From Hypericum androsaemum (taxonomy: Eukaryota; Streptophyta; Magnoliopsida; Malpighiales; Hypericaceae), in NCBI GenBank assembly GCA_963995505.1, contig OZ023181.1:2951487-3015486 (forward strand): a stretch of DNA of 64,000 nucleotides, read 5' to 3'. Position 1 is the stretch's first letter. Each line of letters begins with the position of its first letter. The position numbers were made by a program, and so were the translations under genes. Positions 23,511 through 35,375 of the stretch are shown one piece after another. The notes beneath the pieces were generated by a model. The model was not told the DNA's origin. It ran no database searches and saw only the letters and a list, made by a program, of their open reading frames with translations.

Positions 23511-23810
23511 GAATAATAATCATCATATTTACAACCTGCAAGATCAGAATCCAAAATGATAATTACAAGAATATGCACATTCAGTTGAAGAGTCAACAAA
23601 CACAAGGGAAAGGGACCTGATCACACTACTTCCCTGTCCTCGTTAAGCACATATATAAGGGCTAATCCTAATTTGGTTAAGCTCCAACTGGACATTAACA
23701 TGCTATCTAGATAATTTTTTAACGCTGGATCGACTAATCCAAATTTAAATGTGGTAATTTTTTCTGATTATTAAATGTTTAGGTACAATGTGCAGCTCAT
23801 CATCCAAGTG
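23511..23810. other. 3' flank of the bHLH gene
   Basis: AT-rich spacer between the LINE remnant and the bHLH stop codon; the probable 3' UTR of the bHLH gene. Nothing else is seen. Confidence 0.4.
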
Positions 23811-26135
23811 CTATTGCCGATGAGTGTCGTTCGCGCACATGCACTTGGCCTGGTTCTCTTGTAGACCCTGTGAAAGAGCAAACATATAAAAGTTATAAAA
23901 AGTGTAATTAATGTACAAAATAAACCCACACAAAAAATGCAAGAGTATAACGAGTCGAAATTAATTTTATTTTGCAGGTAATAATTACTCAAAGCTCCAC
24001 AAACAGCAGAAATTATTATGGGTAACAATGTAAGGGATCTTTACAACGTACCTTGAACTGTTCTTGGAGCTCTCTAATGTAGTCGAATGGTGGCAGATAT
24101 TTTCTAAATTCATGCTTTTAGTACATTTTTAAACTAAAAATGTGAATTTGAAAAATTCTGTCGCCAAAAAAACAACGAAACCACGTTGTACTTGATAAAA
24201 AAGGTCAAACTATATGATGGTATTAAATTGATCTTTTCCCAACAAACAAACATGGGAGCTGGGAGAACATAAATCTCTCACTTCAGAAGATTGTGTCACC
24301 TTGTCCATGTTTGGTACAAGATCTTGCAGCTTCCTCATTCTCTCACTGATTTTGGTTCTTCTTACCTGATTTACACAATCTACATCAATATGGCACATCC
24401 AACAATTTCTTAAAGTTTCTTCTGTCATTTATTAAATAATTATAGTGGCAAACCACAAGTACAGAAGAAGAAATCTTGCAATTTGGTCCAAACTCCAAAC
24501 CATACTCAACTTGTTGGCCTGAAAGTCATTAAGGTTTTGGGAAAACCTGTCAAGAGTCTGATGATCTTGCTTACCCTCTCGGCTATACTTCTGGGGTGAG
24601 TTGCGAATCCGCGCTTAGCTCGAGTCTTGCAAGGCACGGAGTCCTGAAACTGCAGTATCTTTTCTAGGGTGGCCATCTCGGCAGATGTCTTATGCAGGCT
24701 CAAGTGATGAGCCAGCGCCCGCGGCGACGGGGTTCCAGCCTCTCCACCCTGAAACTCGCACAGTCATGTAAACTGCATTGTGCAGATCCAAACAGTAGCA
24801 TTATATCAGAAGAGTGTCCAACAAACTCTACCTGGTTTTCAGATTCATTCAAACCCGAAAAACTCTTGTCGTCGTCTGCAAAGTCATCCCTAGAACCAGC
24901 AGGAAAACTCGTCACATTGCTGCCTCTATTCGCAACACCAAACCCGCCTACTTGTTCCGTGCTGCTTTCTGCCATGTTCTTGCTTCCAATCTCGGCTATA
25001 GGGCTCATCCGGCCTGACGATGAAGGGAGCAGCGGCCTACTAGCTGCAGCAGGATATGAAGCGTCTCTATTCCCTGCTCCATAATCTCCCATGCCTCTCA
25101 TAACAGGATAGCCTGCAAGATTATTATAGTGACTTTTGTCGCAACCACACAGCTCGGGTCAATGAAGGTCCAAACCAAAGTGAAAGTCTCTCATTCTAAA
25201 TCGGCATATTAGGCCATGGAAGTTAAATACTTGGTCTATATTTTAATCCAACTTGGTCCTAATCTTGGTGACCTGAATTCCTTTTCCCCTTCACCAATTG
25301 TTTAACCAAAAAGAGATTAATCACAACCCAGTATTTGATTTAGCTGAATTGTCAATTTATTACACAAGTTGATACAATACCAAATCTAAACTTCAACCTT
25401 TTTCCTTTCCTTCTCCTCCTCCATTGTCAACCTTGAATTCTTATTACATTTTTTGGGGGTAAAAATAGTGACTACGAGAAATATCAAATAAATCTAATTT
25501 TAACGTCCAGTCAGAAAAAAAGGTATACGCTGATGATATTTACAGTACAATCAAATCATTCAAGTCTTTCTTAACATATGATACAAGTGAAGCACAAGAA
25601 GAAAGAGATGAGAGGTACCATTTTCCATGCCAATATTAATGTTGGCCAAGAATCCTGCAGGAGAACTACTGTGACGAACAAGGTTTGAAGTGTTCCTATT
25701 GCCACCATCACCACTTAAGCTGCTTCCAATACCAACCTTCAACCGAGGCACCCTCTCCATCCCGGACCCCGAACTCTGATCCAGGAAAGCCGGAGGGGGC
25801 TGAGGCGAAGGCGGCCCGGATTGGCTCTGATAAAACCCATGCTGCTGCTGCTGAAACAGCCCTGTGCTGCACTGCACTTGCTCTGCCTCCGCAACAGCAG
25901 GGTCCTGCTTGGGATGGATGAGGCTCTGGCTCGTTGAGCTATCCGAATTGGCGAGGAACCTCGCGAAGATGCGCTCGGACTCGGGGCTGGACGGCCTGTT
26001 CAGGAACTCTTCGCAGAGCTCTCTGTCCAGGAAGCTGGAGAGGTATGAGCTTGGAGCCGATTGGTACCTCGTCAGCCCCGAATCCACTGGATTCAAATGG
26101 ATTCGGTGGTGAGGGTGCTGGAGATCTGAGTCCAT
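23811..26135 (-). CDS. bHLH transcription factor, bHLH122/bHLH130-like, with an altered helix-2 exon
   Basis: Exons (minus strand): 25619-26135, 24832-25112, 24575-24748, 24300-24365, an uncertain fifth exon ending at 24052, and 23811-23867. The N-terminus has the family signature SGLTRYQSAPSSYLSSFLD and RPSSPESERIFARFL. Exon 3 carries VPCKTRAKRGFATHPRSIAER (basic region); exon 4 has VRRTKISERMRKLQDLVPNMDK (helix 1 and the start of the loop). The last exon ends LQENQAKCMCANDTHRQ. Between them the family normally has QTNTADMLDLAVDYIKDLQ. Here only DYIRELQEQFK remains, and the preceding sequence is unrelated and AT-rich. The only in-phase acceptor I find is a poor AAAAG at about 24110, which would give HEFRKYLPPFDYI. 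Relatives are nuclear regulators of flowering, stomatal and stress genes. Dimerisation may be impaired, or the gene may be decaying. Leader and promoter lie at 26136-26749. Confidence 0.85.
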
Positions 26136-26749
26136 ACCAATTTTAAAAAAAAAGCCTTGTCACTTTGTTTCCTCTGTTTTTTTTAGTTGGGTTTAGAATG
26201 GAGCAAGAGAAATTGGGGAGGAGTATTAAAGAGTCTTCCTTTGGACAAGATTCTGAGACCCTTTTGGGTGAAGTTGGGATCAAGTGGGCAGGAAAAATCT
26301 TAGGAAGCTTTGAGTAGGAAACAAGGTAGGGTAAATAAACTTGCAAGGGAAACAGAGGAAACAGGGGAGCTTGGTGAAAATAGCAAGGACCAAAGCAATC
26401 AGGTTCAGAAGAAGTAACCCACTTTGGGATTTTCACTGAATCGGAGGCCACTCAAGCACCTGAGAGTACAAAACAGAGTAGAAGAGGAATCATTGCTCAT
26501 TACTCCGTTATTTTATTTTCTCTATAATCTTTCCCCTGTTTCAAGTTTTCTACCTCTCTTTCTGCTTAGTGTTGGTGGTGATGATGGGAGAGAGAGATGG
26601 GGAAAAGAAACAGAAATAAAATGAATTAAATAATGCATGAAATGGATTTTGGAAGATTGCATTTTATGTTCTTTATGTTTTTTTAGTTTATATCAGGTAT
26701 CCCAACCCAACAAAACAAATAATTCAGATTCTAGTTGGGTGATATTTTA
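26136..26749. other. 5' leader and promoter region of the bHLH gene
   Basis: Contains CT-rich stretches but no clear TATA box. A transposon (26750-28206) starts about 610 bp upstream of the ATG, so distal promoter elements may be displaced. Confidence 0.4.
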
Positions 26750-28206
26750 GAGAGTGAATTTGGTCCTGAATGTGTAAAACATACCAGGACCATCCTAGAT
26801 AAAAAGAAAATTATTGGATTAATTTTATTAAATCTTGTACAAGATCTGATGGTTAGAGAGTATTACTGTCTTTTTATCTCTCTCTCACCCCCTTTCTCTC
26901 TCCCCTCGCTCACCCTCTCTCTTACAGTGACAAGGATGGAGCTCTGTGTTGCCTCACCCTCTCCCTCTCTTTTTTTGCCGTTTTTCCCCTAATCGACTTC
27001 CTCTCTTCGATCCGATAACTGCCCGACATGGCCGACGAGATAATAACTTCCCCCAACTCTCTCTTTCATCGATTTCTCTTTTTTTATTATTTTTTAAAAA
27101 TTCTGTTCTAGGGCATGGATCGATTAGAGGCATTTTTCCCCCTTTTTTGTGGTCGTACTTATGATTTCAACTTCCAGTTTCTTGCATGTTCTACTGTGAT
27201 ATAGGAATCCATTTGTTTCAGAAAATACAGGGAAAAAATAGTTTTTGACGCTGGCAAGTCATCCCTCTTTTGGTCGCCTGAGTCATCGATCTCACCATCA
27301 TCGTGGAGCTTCGACGCCGGCGAGCTGAAGAGGAAAGAGTGCAAGATGCCGACACCGACTCTTATCTCTCTCTCAATGATTTTTGATTTGGGATCGTCTT
27401 CCTTGGCTACTATACGACTTCGTAAATTTTTCTGATTTTTATTAAGAAAATGAGTGAGAAAAGTGGGAGATTGGGACGGATTTATATTGAACCTGATATG
27501 AATTTTTGTGTTGGAATTTTTATTAAGAAAATAGTTTGTTATGTTATAATTCGTGATGTTATAATTTAATGGTTCGTGATGTTACGATAAAATAGTTTGC
27601 GATGTTATGATTAAATGGTTCGTGATGTTATGATTAAATAGTTCGCTATGTTATGATTTAATGGTTCGCAATGTTATGATTAAATAGTTCATGATGTTAT
27701 CATTAAATTGTATGACCGGTTATATTAAATGGTATGACCAGTTATATTAAATAGTATGCCCGGTTATATTAAATGGTATGCCCGGTTATATCAAATGGTA
27801 TGCCCGATTATATTGAACGGTATATCTGGTTAAATTAAATAGTACGACTAGTTATATTAAATGGTATGTCCTGTTAAATTAAATGGTACACCTGAATATA
27901 TTAAATAGTATGTCCAGTTATATTAAATAGTACGCCCTGTTATATTAAATGGTATGTCCGAATATATTAAATGGTATGTCTGGTTAAATTAAATAGTATG
28001 ACTGGTTATATCAAACGTTATGCCAAATTATATTAAATGGTACAAACGGTTATATTAAATTGTACGACCGATTAAATTAAATGATATATATATATATTGG
28101 AGAAAGAAACTACAATGCGTCCCACCTTAATATTTTTCTCCCTTTTTACCAATTCTACCTCACCAGAACGGTACTGAAAATTGTGCCTAGGACCAAATCT
28201 TGTCTC
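26750..28206. mobile_element. Mutator-like element with 23-bp minisatellite
   Basis: The exact 9-bp duplication GATATTTTA flanks it (26741-26749 and 28207-28215). Terminal inverted repeats are GAGAGTGAATTTGGTCCT and GAGACAAGATTTGGTCCT (14 of 18 match). Near the left end, AGATCTGATGGTTAGAG echoes the AGATCTGATGGTCAGAA block of the 3546/20098/30187 family, so it is probably a distant relative. The interior holds a CT-rich and GC-richer stretch (about 26880-27400) with no recognisable protein and a long tandem array. No transposase. Confidence 0.8.
27535..28085 (+). repeat. Tandem array of about 23-bp units in two blocks
   Basis: The first block (about 27535-27715) repeats TTCGTGATGTTATGATTAAATGG. 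The second (about 27716-28085) repeats GGTTATATTAAATGGTATGCCC with many substitutions. The two units share ATTAAATGG and probably derive from one another. The array ends in a short (AT)n. Confidence 0.85.
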
Positions 28207-28215
28207 GATATTTTA

Positions 28216-28733
28216 AGAGGTGATAATATTTTCTCAAGACTCCAACTTAAAATTTGGTTAAAATAGAACAACGTTCTTATAAATTAATTTAAGTATTTGT
28301 TGGTTTAGGATGTTTATATGAATTTAGCTAAAGGTGTAAAACATAGGCCAGAGAAAAGATTGTAACTATTTTGTTTCGTATAAATCCTAATTAATTTAGT
28401 ATTTGATAAATGTGGGCATGGTCATTAGCAATAGCCAATAATGCCCTTCAGGGCCCGGGAATATTACTAAAATGGCCATCCACAACACAAGGCCCAAATT
28501 GTTTCATGTTTCTCAGTCACGTGGGTCATGTTAATGTTGACGTATGGTTACCCACCAACCAGCAGGACTTCCTGAAATATTATCAATATAATTTGGTATA
28601 AATAATCGTGACGTATTTATAATTTTATTCGACTAAAATTTGAACTAATTATCTAAGATAATATTTGATTTAAAACCCATAGTAATTATTCGAATTCGAA
28701 TTTTATGAGAAGTTATGAGCAATGGAAGACATT
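28216..28733. other. Intergenic, no gene seen
   Basis: AT-rich spacer between two transposons. Confidence 0.4.
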
Positions 28734-28743
28734 GCTTGTATGT

Positions 28744-29992
28744 AAGGTTGTCAAAATCGGGATCCCACTAAAGATCGTTTGGGCATAGAGAAAGCGTAGA
28801 TCGTAAGATCGTAACACGGATCGTAAGATCCACCAAATAGACAAAATTATAGAAATAACTAAGATTAATAATATTTCCATAAACTTTTTTCACTAATGGC
28901 CAGTTTTTCTTCATAAATTTACACACAAACTGCTCAGTTCAATATATTTTTTAATGGTAATCCACTACATATCTATAGGTTAATATGGTTTGACGAGCAA
29001 TAAAGAAAATAAAATAAACATCAAAATTGATGTAAAAGAAATAAGTGGCAACAAAAATTTGTAGGATGAAAATATGAATTTAAATAACTTTAAAACTATT
29101 AATTTAAGAGATATTAATTAATATAAATTTGATTATTAATTTATGGGCTCAACAATTACCAATCGTGTCATTTTAAGCATTTTAGTCGATCAATTTTTAG
29201 TCGATCAATAGTTATCCGAATAACAAATATTATTAAAAAATATTAAACAAAGTATAATAGATTTTTGTGTTTTGGTCCACACAGTAAAAGGGGGTTGGAT
29301 TGGGTACGAAATGCCCAGATTCTGAACCGTTCGGAATGAAGACACGCAGGAGTTTTTTTACAAAAATACTAAAATACGGAGACCAAAATAAAAAAGTCAC
29401 GCACAAACACAGGCCAGAAACAAATGTCAGTATGACATAACTGCGCATGCCAGTATCACATAACTGCACATGCCAGTAGGACTTTTTTGTAAAAATACTA
29501 AAATACGTGGACCAAAATAAAAAAGTCACGCGCGTCAGTATTATAAACGGGACATGTCCTTTTCACAAAAATAAATGCAATTATCACATAACTGCGCATG
29601 CCATTATCACATAACTGCACATGCAAGTATCACATAACTGCGCATGCCAGCGCGGTCCCCCCCTTCACTCCAAACCGTTCGGAATAATTTCTTCACTCCA
29701 TACCCAATTCAAAGCCCAGTAAAAGAAGTATAGTTATCTGGATAACAAATATTACTAAAATATTAAATGAAGGATAACCCCTTATCCTTCTCTCTCTCCC
29801 CTGGAAGCGTTGAGAAACATCTCACCCCTCCAACTCGTAGATCTCAAGATCTCAGGAGTTATCACTCTGATCCTACCGATCCCGCTCGACTCCCGATCTT
29901 GCAAAGGCTTCGACTCGTTTTGCCCATGGTGAATCGTAAAATTCTAAGATCCTAGGAATTAACTCTAGATCTTACAAACCTTGCTTGTATGT
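28744..29992 (-). mobile_element. TIR element D2 (AAGGTTGT family), reversed copy of 10671-11404
   Basis: It starts AAGGTTGTCAAAATCGG and ends ATCTTACAAACCTT. The flanks are an exact 10-bp repeat, GCTTGTATGT (28734-28743 and 29993-30002). Sequence is collinear with 10671-11404 in reverse (for example ACTAAGATTAATAATATT, GTTATCCGAATAACAAATAT, CGATCCCGCTCGACTC). It is interrupted by a 426-bp insertion at 29291-29716. Confidence 0.8.
29291..29716. mobile_element. Mutator-like MITE nested in element D2
   Basis: The exact 9-bp duplication CAGTAAAAG (29282-29290 and 29717-29725) brackets it. That 9-mer occurs once at the matching place in the uninterrupted copy region (ACTGTGTAG context). Ends are GGGGTTGGATTGGGTA and, reversed, GGCTTTGAATTGGGTA. 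Inside are mirrored CCGTTCGGAAT motifs, repeats of TATCACATAACTGCGCATGC, and two copies of a CAAAAATACTAAAATACG block. Confidence 0.8.
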
Positions 29993-30399
29993 TGTTGTGG
30001 GGAATATTTTTGTACCTCATCATATGCATAAAAATGGTACATTATTGTCTTCATTGTACATAAACCATAGTTTTGGATAACATAAATATAGTTCTGGGTA
30101 ACATAAAATGGTGGATCAAAAATTATCTGGTCCTCGTTGGAGACTAGTCCAGTCATCTAATAAAGAAGGCACACAGTCCAAATTATGGATTTGGATTCAG
30201 GGGGGACTACATAAAAGTCATCCCCATGGTATGGACTAAATATGGACCCTTAGATTTGATCAAATTCTTTTTTTATAGATCTGATGGTCAGAATTTGTTG
30301 AGGGTATTTTCGAGTTTTTACCCACACATACTCATTAGGGTTCCACCATTTTCCTATATAATCCCAAAAAAAAATCATCTCCCAGAAAAAATCATCGTC

Positions 30400-30800
30400 C
30401 CCCCTACCGATCTGCCCCCTCCAGATCCGCCGCCCTCCCGATCCGCCGCCCCACCCCCCCGTGCTCCTCCAGGGCCAGCCAGTCGTAGATCTACGTGCGG
30501 GCTCCGCTTCATCTTCTTACCCGTTGTTCGTCTTCAACTTGGAGGTGACGAACTTGGAGGTCTCCTTGGCAGCGGCTCGTCGTTCTCGGAGGAGCACTGG
30601 GCTGGTATGGGGAGTCCCGGGAGGGCACGAAAGAGGCCGCCATCGTGACCGTCGTCGAGCAACAAACAACTCTATTTGAAAACCCTGGGATTACTTATAG
30701 TCCGCCGCCATCTCGCCCGGATTGGGGGTTTTCGAGTTCGTCTTCGAGGGCTTCCTCTTCCTCCTGCATTTTGTTTGGCGAGCTCCTCCTCATATCTGTA
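30400..30800 (+). other. GC-rich core of family member C, possible captured fragment
   Basis: This stretch is absent from copies A and B. Overlapping frames (30226-30648, 30461-30679) translate to proline/serine- and arginine-rich peptides with no domain I recognise. Base composition contrasts with the AT-rich element ends, as in Pack-MULEs. Confidence 0.4.
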
Positions 30801-30965
30801 GCAGACGAAGAAGACCGCTAGCAACAATTAGGTTTTCAATTGAAGAATGAAGATGACTTTCCGGCAGCGATTATTATTTTAAAAGCTTGCATTCTGTTTG
30901 TTTTTAAACTTTCATTTTTTGTTTGATTTGGTCTGGATTTGGTTGAAAATGTTGGCCGGAAAAGA

Positions 30966-31400
30966 CGAATGATACCAATATTAAAGTAGAATGATACCAA
31001 TGTCCTAGAACGATGATACCAATATTCGAGAAGAATGAAACCAATACATCTTATTCACATTTATTCTTTGATTTTTATTATTATTTTGACTTACTTTAAT
31101 TGCCGCGTGAGACGTGGAATGAAAACCAATATTACGGTGGAATGAAACCAATATCATAGAAGAATTAAACCAATATCCGAGAAGATGAAAACCAATATCA
31201 TAGTAGAATGAAACCAATATCATAGTAGAACGAAACCAATATAATAGAAGATGGAAACCAATATCATAGTAGAATAAAACCAATATCTCGGTGGAATGAA
31301 ACCAATATCACGGTAGAATGAAACCAATGTCATAGTAGAATGAAACCAATAACATAGAAGATGAAAATCAATATCCGAGAAAATTGAAACCAATATTCTC
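30966..31400 (+). repeat. 22-bp minisatellite inside family member C
   Basis: Units GAAACCAATATCATAGTAGAAT and variants, preceded by the GATACCAATATTAAAGTAGAAT subtype also seen at the right end of the copy B array. The array is split by about 80 bp of unique sequence (31050-31125). Confidence 0.85.
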
Positions 31401-31527
31401 ATACTTGTATTTCCATAAATTGTATTATTTTACTGATATTTTTTTAATTAATGTATTTCCAATATTGCCCCTGTCCCTTTCAGTGGGGATTGCCCATGTC
31501 TCCACTGAATTTGAACCCCCAAATTAT

Positions 31528-34237
31528 TCTTGTGCTCGTGGGAAAAAAACTAATTTGTGTTAGTAGAAGGTGTCGCTTGAATTATTCAACTAAAAGTTTA
31601 TGTTCAGAAATATGGGAATTATTGATTTATGTTTCCCTTAAAAAGGTACGAAGAATTTTTTTTGAGAGGCAAAAAGGTACGAAGAATTGAAATAAGAAAG
31701 AAGATGTTTAACCTATTCCTGTGTAATTATGAGTTTCAATTTATTGAAACTTATAACAAAATCAATCACACTCGTATTTAGCGAACATGATAATTTCAAC
31801 ACGTTTTGACAAACAAATTTATCACGCATGAACGTATGATGAAATAAATCGTACAAGCCATGAACATGCGAATATATCAACCTTTTGGGAGTCCGGATTG
31901 CGTCTTGTGGCGATCAAGGATTTAAATGTCAATCGCCATTTTTTCAACTCCCGGCTGTTGAAGGCTAGCTGCTTCGACCTCACGTCCCTTTGAATTTTGA
32001 AGCCACCTTGGCCCATATACCAAACCACATAAAGTTTCTTGACCTAAAAAAAAAACCACATAAAGTTCGTCTTCATGGAGACGAACATTCTAAATTTCAT
32101 CGATGTTTGCGTCTAATATTTTTGCCGTATTATCTTACCAAACTTTAAGATTTCTAAACTACGAAGTATTTTTTAAGGGCTTGGACTTCGCATAAATACA
32201 ACAAAATAGGGATCGTGCAACAAAATTGGCAAGAAAAATAACTCGCTATATATCATATTAAAATTCAGCTCAAAATATTAAGTTAATGTGTACATAGATT
32301 TTTAATACTTATAAACAAATTCATCACATTAATAATGTGTTGTGTTGACAATAACATTTAGCAAATTTTCTACTTATAAATTGAGCTGGTCATCACCTAA
32401 TAAAACCCAATTGTTAAAATTATTTGTTTTCGTGAAAATTTAGGAGTTTCAAAATATTTAGCAAACGTAGCATCTTCCCTTCCCAAAAAATGAAAATGTA
32501 GCATCTGCCTCGGTGATTATGAATTCTGCTTAGTTTGTGGCCAATTAGAAACTTTTAGTGGGATTTTTTTTGAAGTTTTAAACTCAAACATTTGGACTAT
32601 AATATTGCCAAATTATTGGAAATCTATTTGTTATTTGTTTATTTTCGTGTAAATAAATTCAGAGGAATAGAATATTATCACCTGTGTGTGACAAAGTCGG
32701 GGCCCCAATATCGGCAACGACATCGTTTCATAATGCTGTTGGTGCTTTCTAGTTGGCTTCTGTTTTTTCTCCCTATTTATTTTTTCTTTTCTTTTGTGTG
32801 TGAAATGAGGGCGGAGCTACATTGAAAATTGTCCCTATTTAATTTTTTTTGATAACTAAATATATTTTTTAATATATATTCTCACTAAAATTAGAAATTG
32901 ACCCCATTAAAAAATTAATCAACCTAAAAATTGAAACCAAAATAGCCCATTACCGACTTATCATATGCTAGTTGGGCCCAAGAAAATATGTATTCTAAAT
33001 ATCAAACAAGTTATCGAGTTTAAACTTTTTGAAAAAAATTATATTACCCCGACTCCCCAAATTTTCTGGCTCTGCTTTTGGGTGAAATATTATACTAATT
33101 GTTGGTTCATCTCCATCATTATGGGAGCGGCGTAATTTACCCAATTTGTTATCGAAATTATATGTATTTCTTGATGGATGAAATCGTTGACATGAAAATT
33201 CATTTGTCCAAAAAAAAGTGATATCCCTGTGGTCACAAAAAATCTAGTAAAATAACAGCATAAATTTAGGTCACGTGAAGTTGATGTTTTCGAAGCCTTG
33301 CTAGCTGACTCAACGAAGCCAAAATTTCGGGGAATCGTTTATACCAAGATTAGGGAATAATTTAAATATAAAATTTGAGTTAGTGGATCATTAATTTTTT
33401 AAATTTCTTGATCAAGAGTGGACCAATAAATGTTGGAGGAAACCAACCATGGATCTCGTGCTATACGAATCAATGTTGAATTTCGGGCCAAACAATTATA
33501 TTCACTTATCTCAAACTACTCATTTGATTAAGCAACTCAAAAAAGTCCCCCTATTAAGATTAAATTGATGGAGATTTTCAAAAAAGAGTTCCATTCATAT
33601 AATTTCATATCGGTGTGGTACCACTTTTATATTAATAAAATTCATGATTTATGAGACAAATTATACTCACTTACTACTAAGACTTGCTTATTATATATTT
33701 TTTATTTATATCGGTTATTATCAGAACGCCGATTGAATCGAATAATTTAGATTAGAGTCGGTGGGATATTTAAAAGATAACAAAATTCTTCTAACAAATA
33801 TGTAATAATATTGTATTCTGAAGAGTTTGAACTAGAAACTTCTTGATTAAGTTAAAATAATACCTCTAAATAATTATTTGTATTTGCCTATTATATTACG
33901 TGGTCTTTATTCACAGTAGCATTTATAATTTATTAAAGTGTGTGTGATTTTATTAGTATAGGTACACTGTCAATTTAGTAAAATTTCGTTTAAATGTCGG
34001 TACAATTAAAGTTCATCTATTTTGAGGGAGACTACCTTCACTTTCATCGAACATTTAATTTCACAAACTAAACATTTTTTTATCTTGATATTTAGAGTAG
34101 TTTAGATATTATTTCATTAGTATCTTTTACAATTATGCCCACTTGAATCCGAATTTTTTTTAAATAAATCTAAATTTTTTACTTATAAGTTATTATAGAC
34201 CACACATTTTTGGCAAGGGAAAGCTCCCAAAGCATAG
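31528..34237. other. Intergenic, no gene seen
   Basis: About 2.7 kb of AT-rich DNA. A 68-codon frame at 31822-32028 (-) is GC-richer than its surroundings but unrecognised. No element boundaries were found. Confidence 0.35.
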
Positions 34238-34246
34238 TTTAATTTA

Positions 34247-35103
34247 GAAAAAATTATTCTCAAGTTCTATGTGTTTGCTTAAATATATTCAAAAATTTCT
34301 CGTGTTTGAAAAATAATCATGTTGTCCCTCTAATTTATTTTTATCATACTTCCGAATCTTTTGTTAATATCAATTGCTTTTTTTATTTTTGTCATTGAAA
34401 TGACAAAAATATACTTAAGAAATAAATAAAAATTCATCTCCTTCCTCCTCCTTCCACTCCCTCCTCGACCAAACCACCAGAAAAAATCAAAAAATCAAGA
34501 GGATGAATTTCAACACCGATGTTTGCTGCAAACCAAGCACCAAGATCAAATAACCCACCAAACCACCGTCGTCGACAATTAATCAAAATCCCTAAATCCA
34601 TTCTCGGTGAGATGGTCCATTCCTGGAGAAGAAGATCCCCTCCCTGAACGCAAATGCCACAACAACCACAGGGGTGCCGGAAAGAGCTACGGCCACCCAC
34701 GCCACCTCCTGGCGGCGTCGATTGAACTTTGCCTCGCACCTGTTTGGAACCTTGGCTTACTTAGATCTGACGAGATTTTGGGTTTTTGACAATTGATTTT
34801 GGGTTTTCGGCAGCGAGAAATCATCCTGCTTGAAGACGTTAGGCTGTTCACGATTATGGTTTAGTTATTTTTGTAAATTTTAATTTCCGGAAAGATTTTG
34901 ATTTGGAGACAGCACACGCAACGAAGAAGACGAAGATTCCAGAGGAAAGAGACGAACTTTTTTTTTAAGAATATTTTTGTCATTGGGCAGGGACCCGAAT
35001 GTATAATAAAATCAAACAAGATGGACAACAAGACTATTTTTCAAATACTGAGATCTTTTGAGTATATTTAATCAAACACGGAGGACTTGAGAGTAATTTC
35101 TCT
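34247..35103. mobile_element. Mutator-like element, relative of 50890-52268, with captured-looking core
   Basis: Arms of about 100 bp mirror each other (TCTCAAGTTCTATGTGTTTG / CTCTCAAGTCCTCCGTGTTTG, then TTAAATATA and TTTGAAAAATA). Flanking 9-mers are TTTAATTTA and ATTAATTTA (8 of 9). The same arms end the element at 50890-52268. The core (about 34434-34830) holds a 101-codon minus frame (34434-34739) with GGLFDLGAWFAANIG, which I do not recognise. Confidence 0.7.
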
Positions 35104-35375
35104 ATTAATTTATGGTACGAATTTATTCTATCCTAAAACGGGAAACCATCTCAGCAAGCATACCTTCCTCGGGCGATCAGTCCTCGAGTAAAGTAATGCT
35201 TGCTAAGAAGCATGTTTGCTTTGTCTACCTCCTTTTGGGCATTTGCCCAATTGGGGCCTCCAACTTCGTCCCTCGCTTTATACCTCTAAGTACAGTTTTT
35301 TCTTCTACCTAATAAAGCAGAGGCCTACGTTATTTTGGTTTATGCATATATATTTATTGGTTGACTAATATAATT

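Larger units (their letters stand above)
30187..31518 (+). mobile_element. Mutator-like family member C, with GC-rich captured core
   Basis: The exact 9-bp duplication CCAAATTAT (30178-30186 and 31519-31527). Ends GGATTTGGATTCAGGGGGGAC and ...CCACTGAATTTGAACCC match copies A and B. After the shared 200-bp block comes a unique GC-rich segment (about 30400-30800), then the minisatellite and the shared terminal block. Confidence 0.9.

Noticed and set aside
23511..23560. Shared ATAATCATCATATTTAC downstream of the 22987 LINE remnant and of 52541-55840
   Set aside because: Too short and AT-rich to show that the two insertions are related or shared a target.
27535..28085. Possible CRISPR-like array
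   Set aside because: Units are directly adjacent tandem repeats without spacers and lie inside a plant transposon.
30226..30648. Frame starting MVWTKYGPLDLIKFFFYR, seen also at 3585 and 20885-21169
   Set aside because: It recurs only because the three transposon copies share this DNA. The frame runs into unrelated inserts and has no protein match I recognise.
31822..32028. 68-codon minus frame, slightly GC-rich
   Set aside because: No recognisable domain, no splice context and no repeat boundary; insufficient to call a gene.
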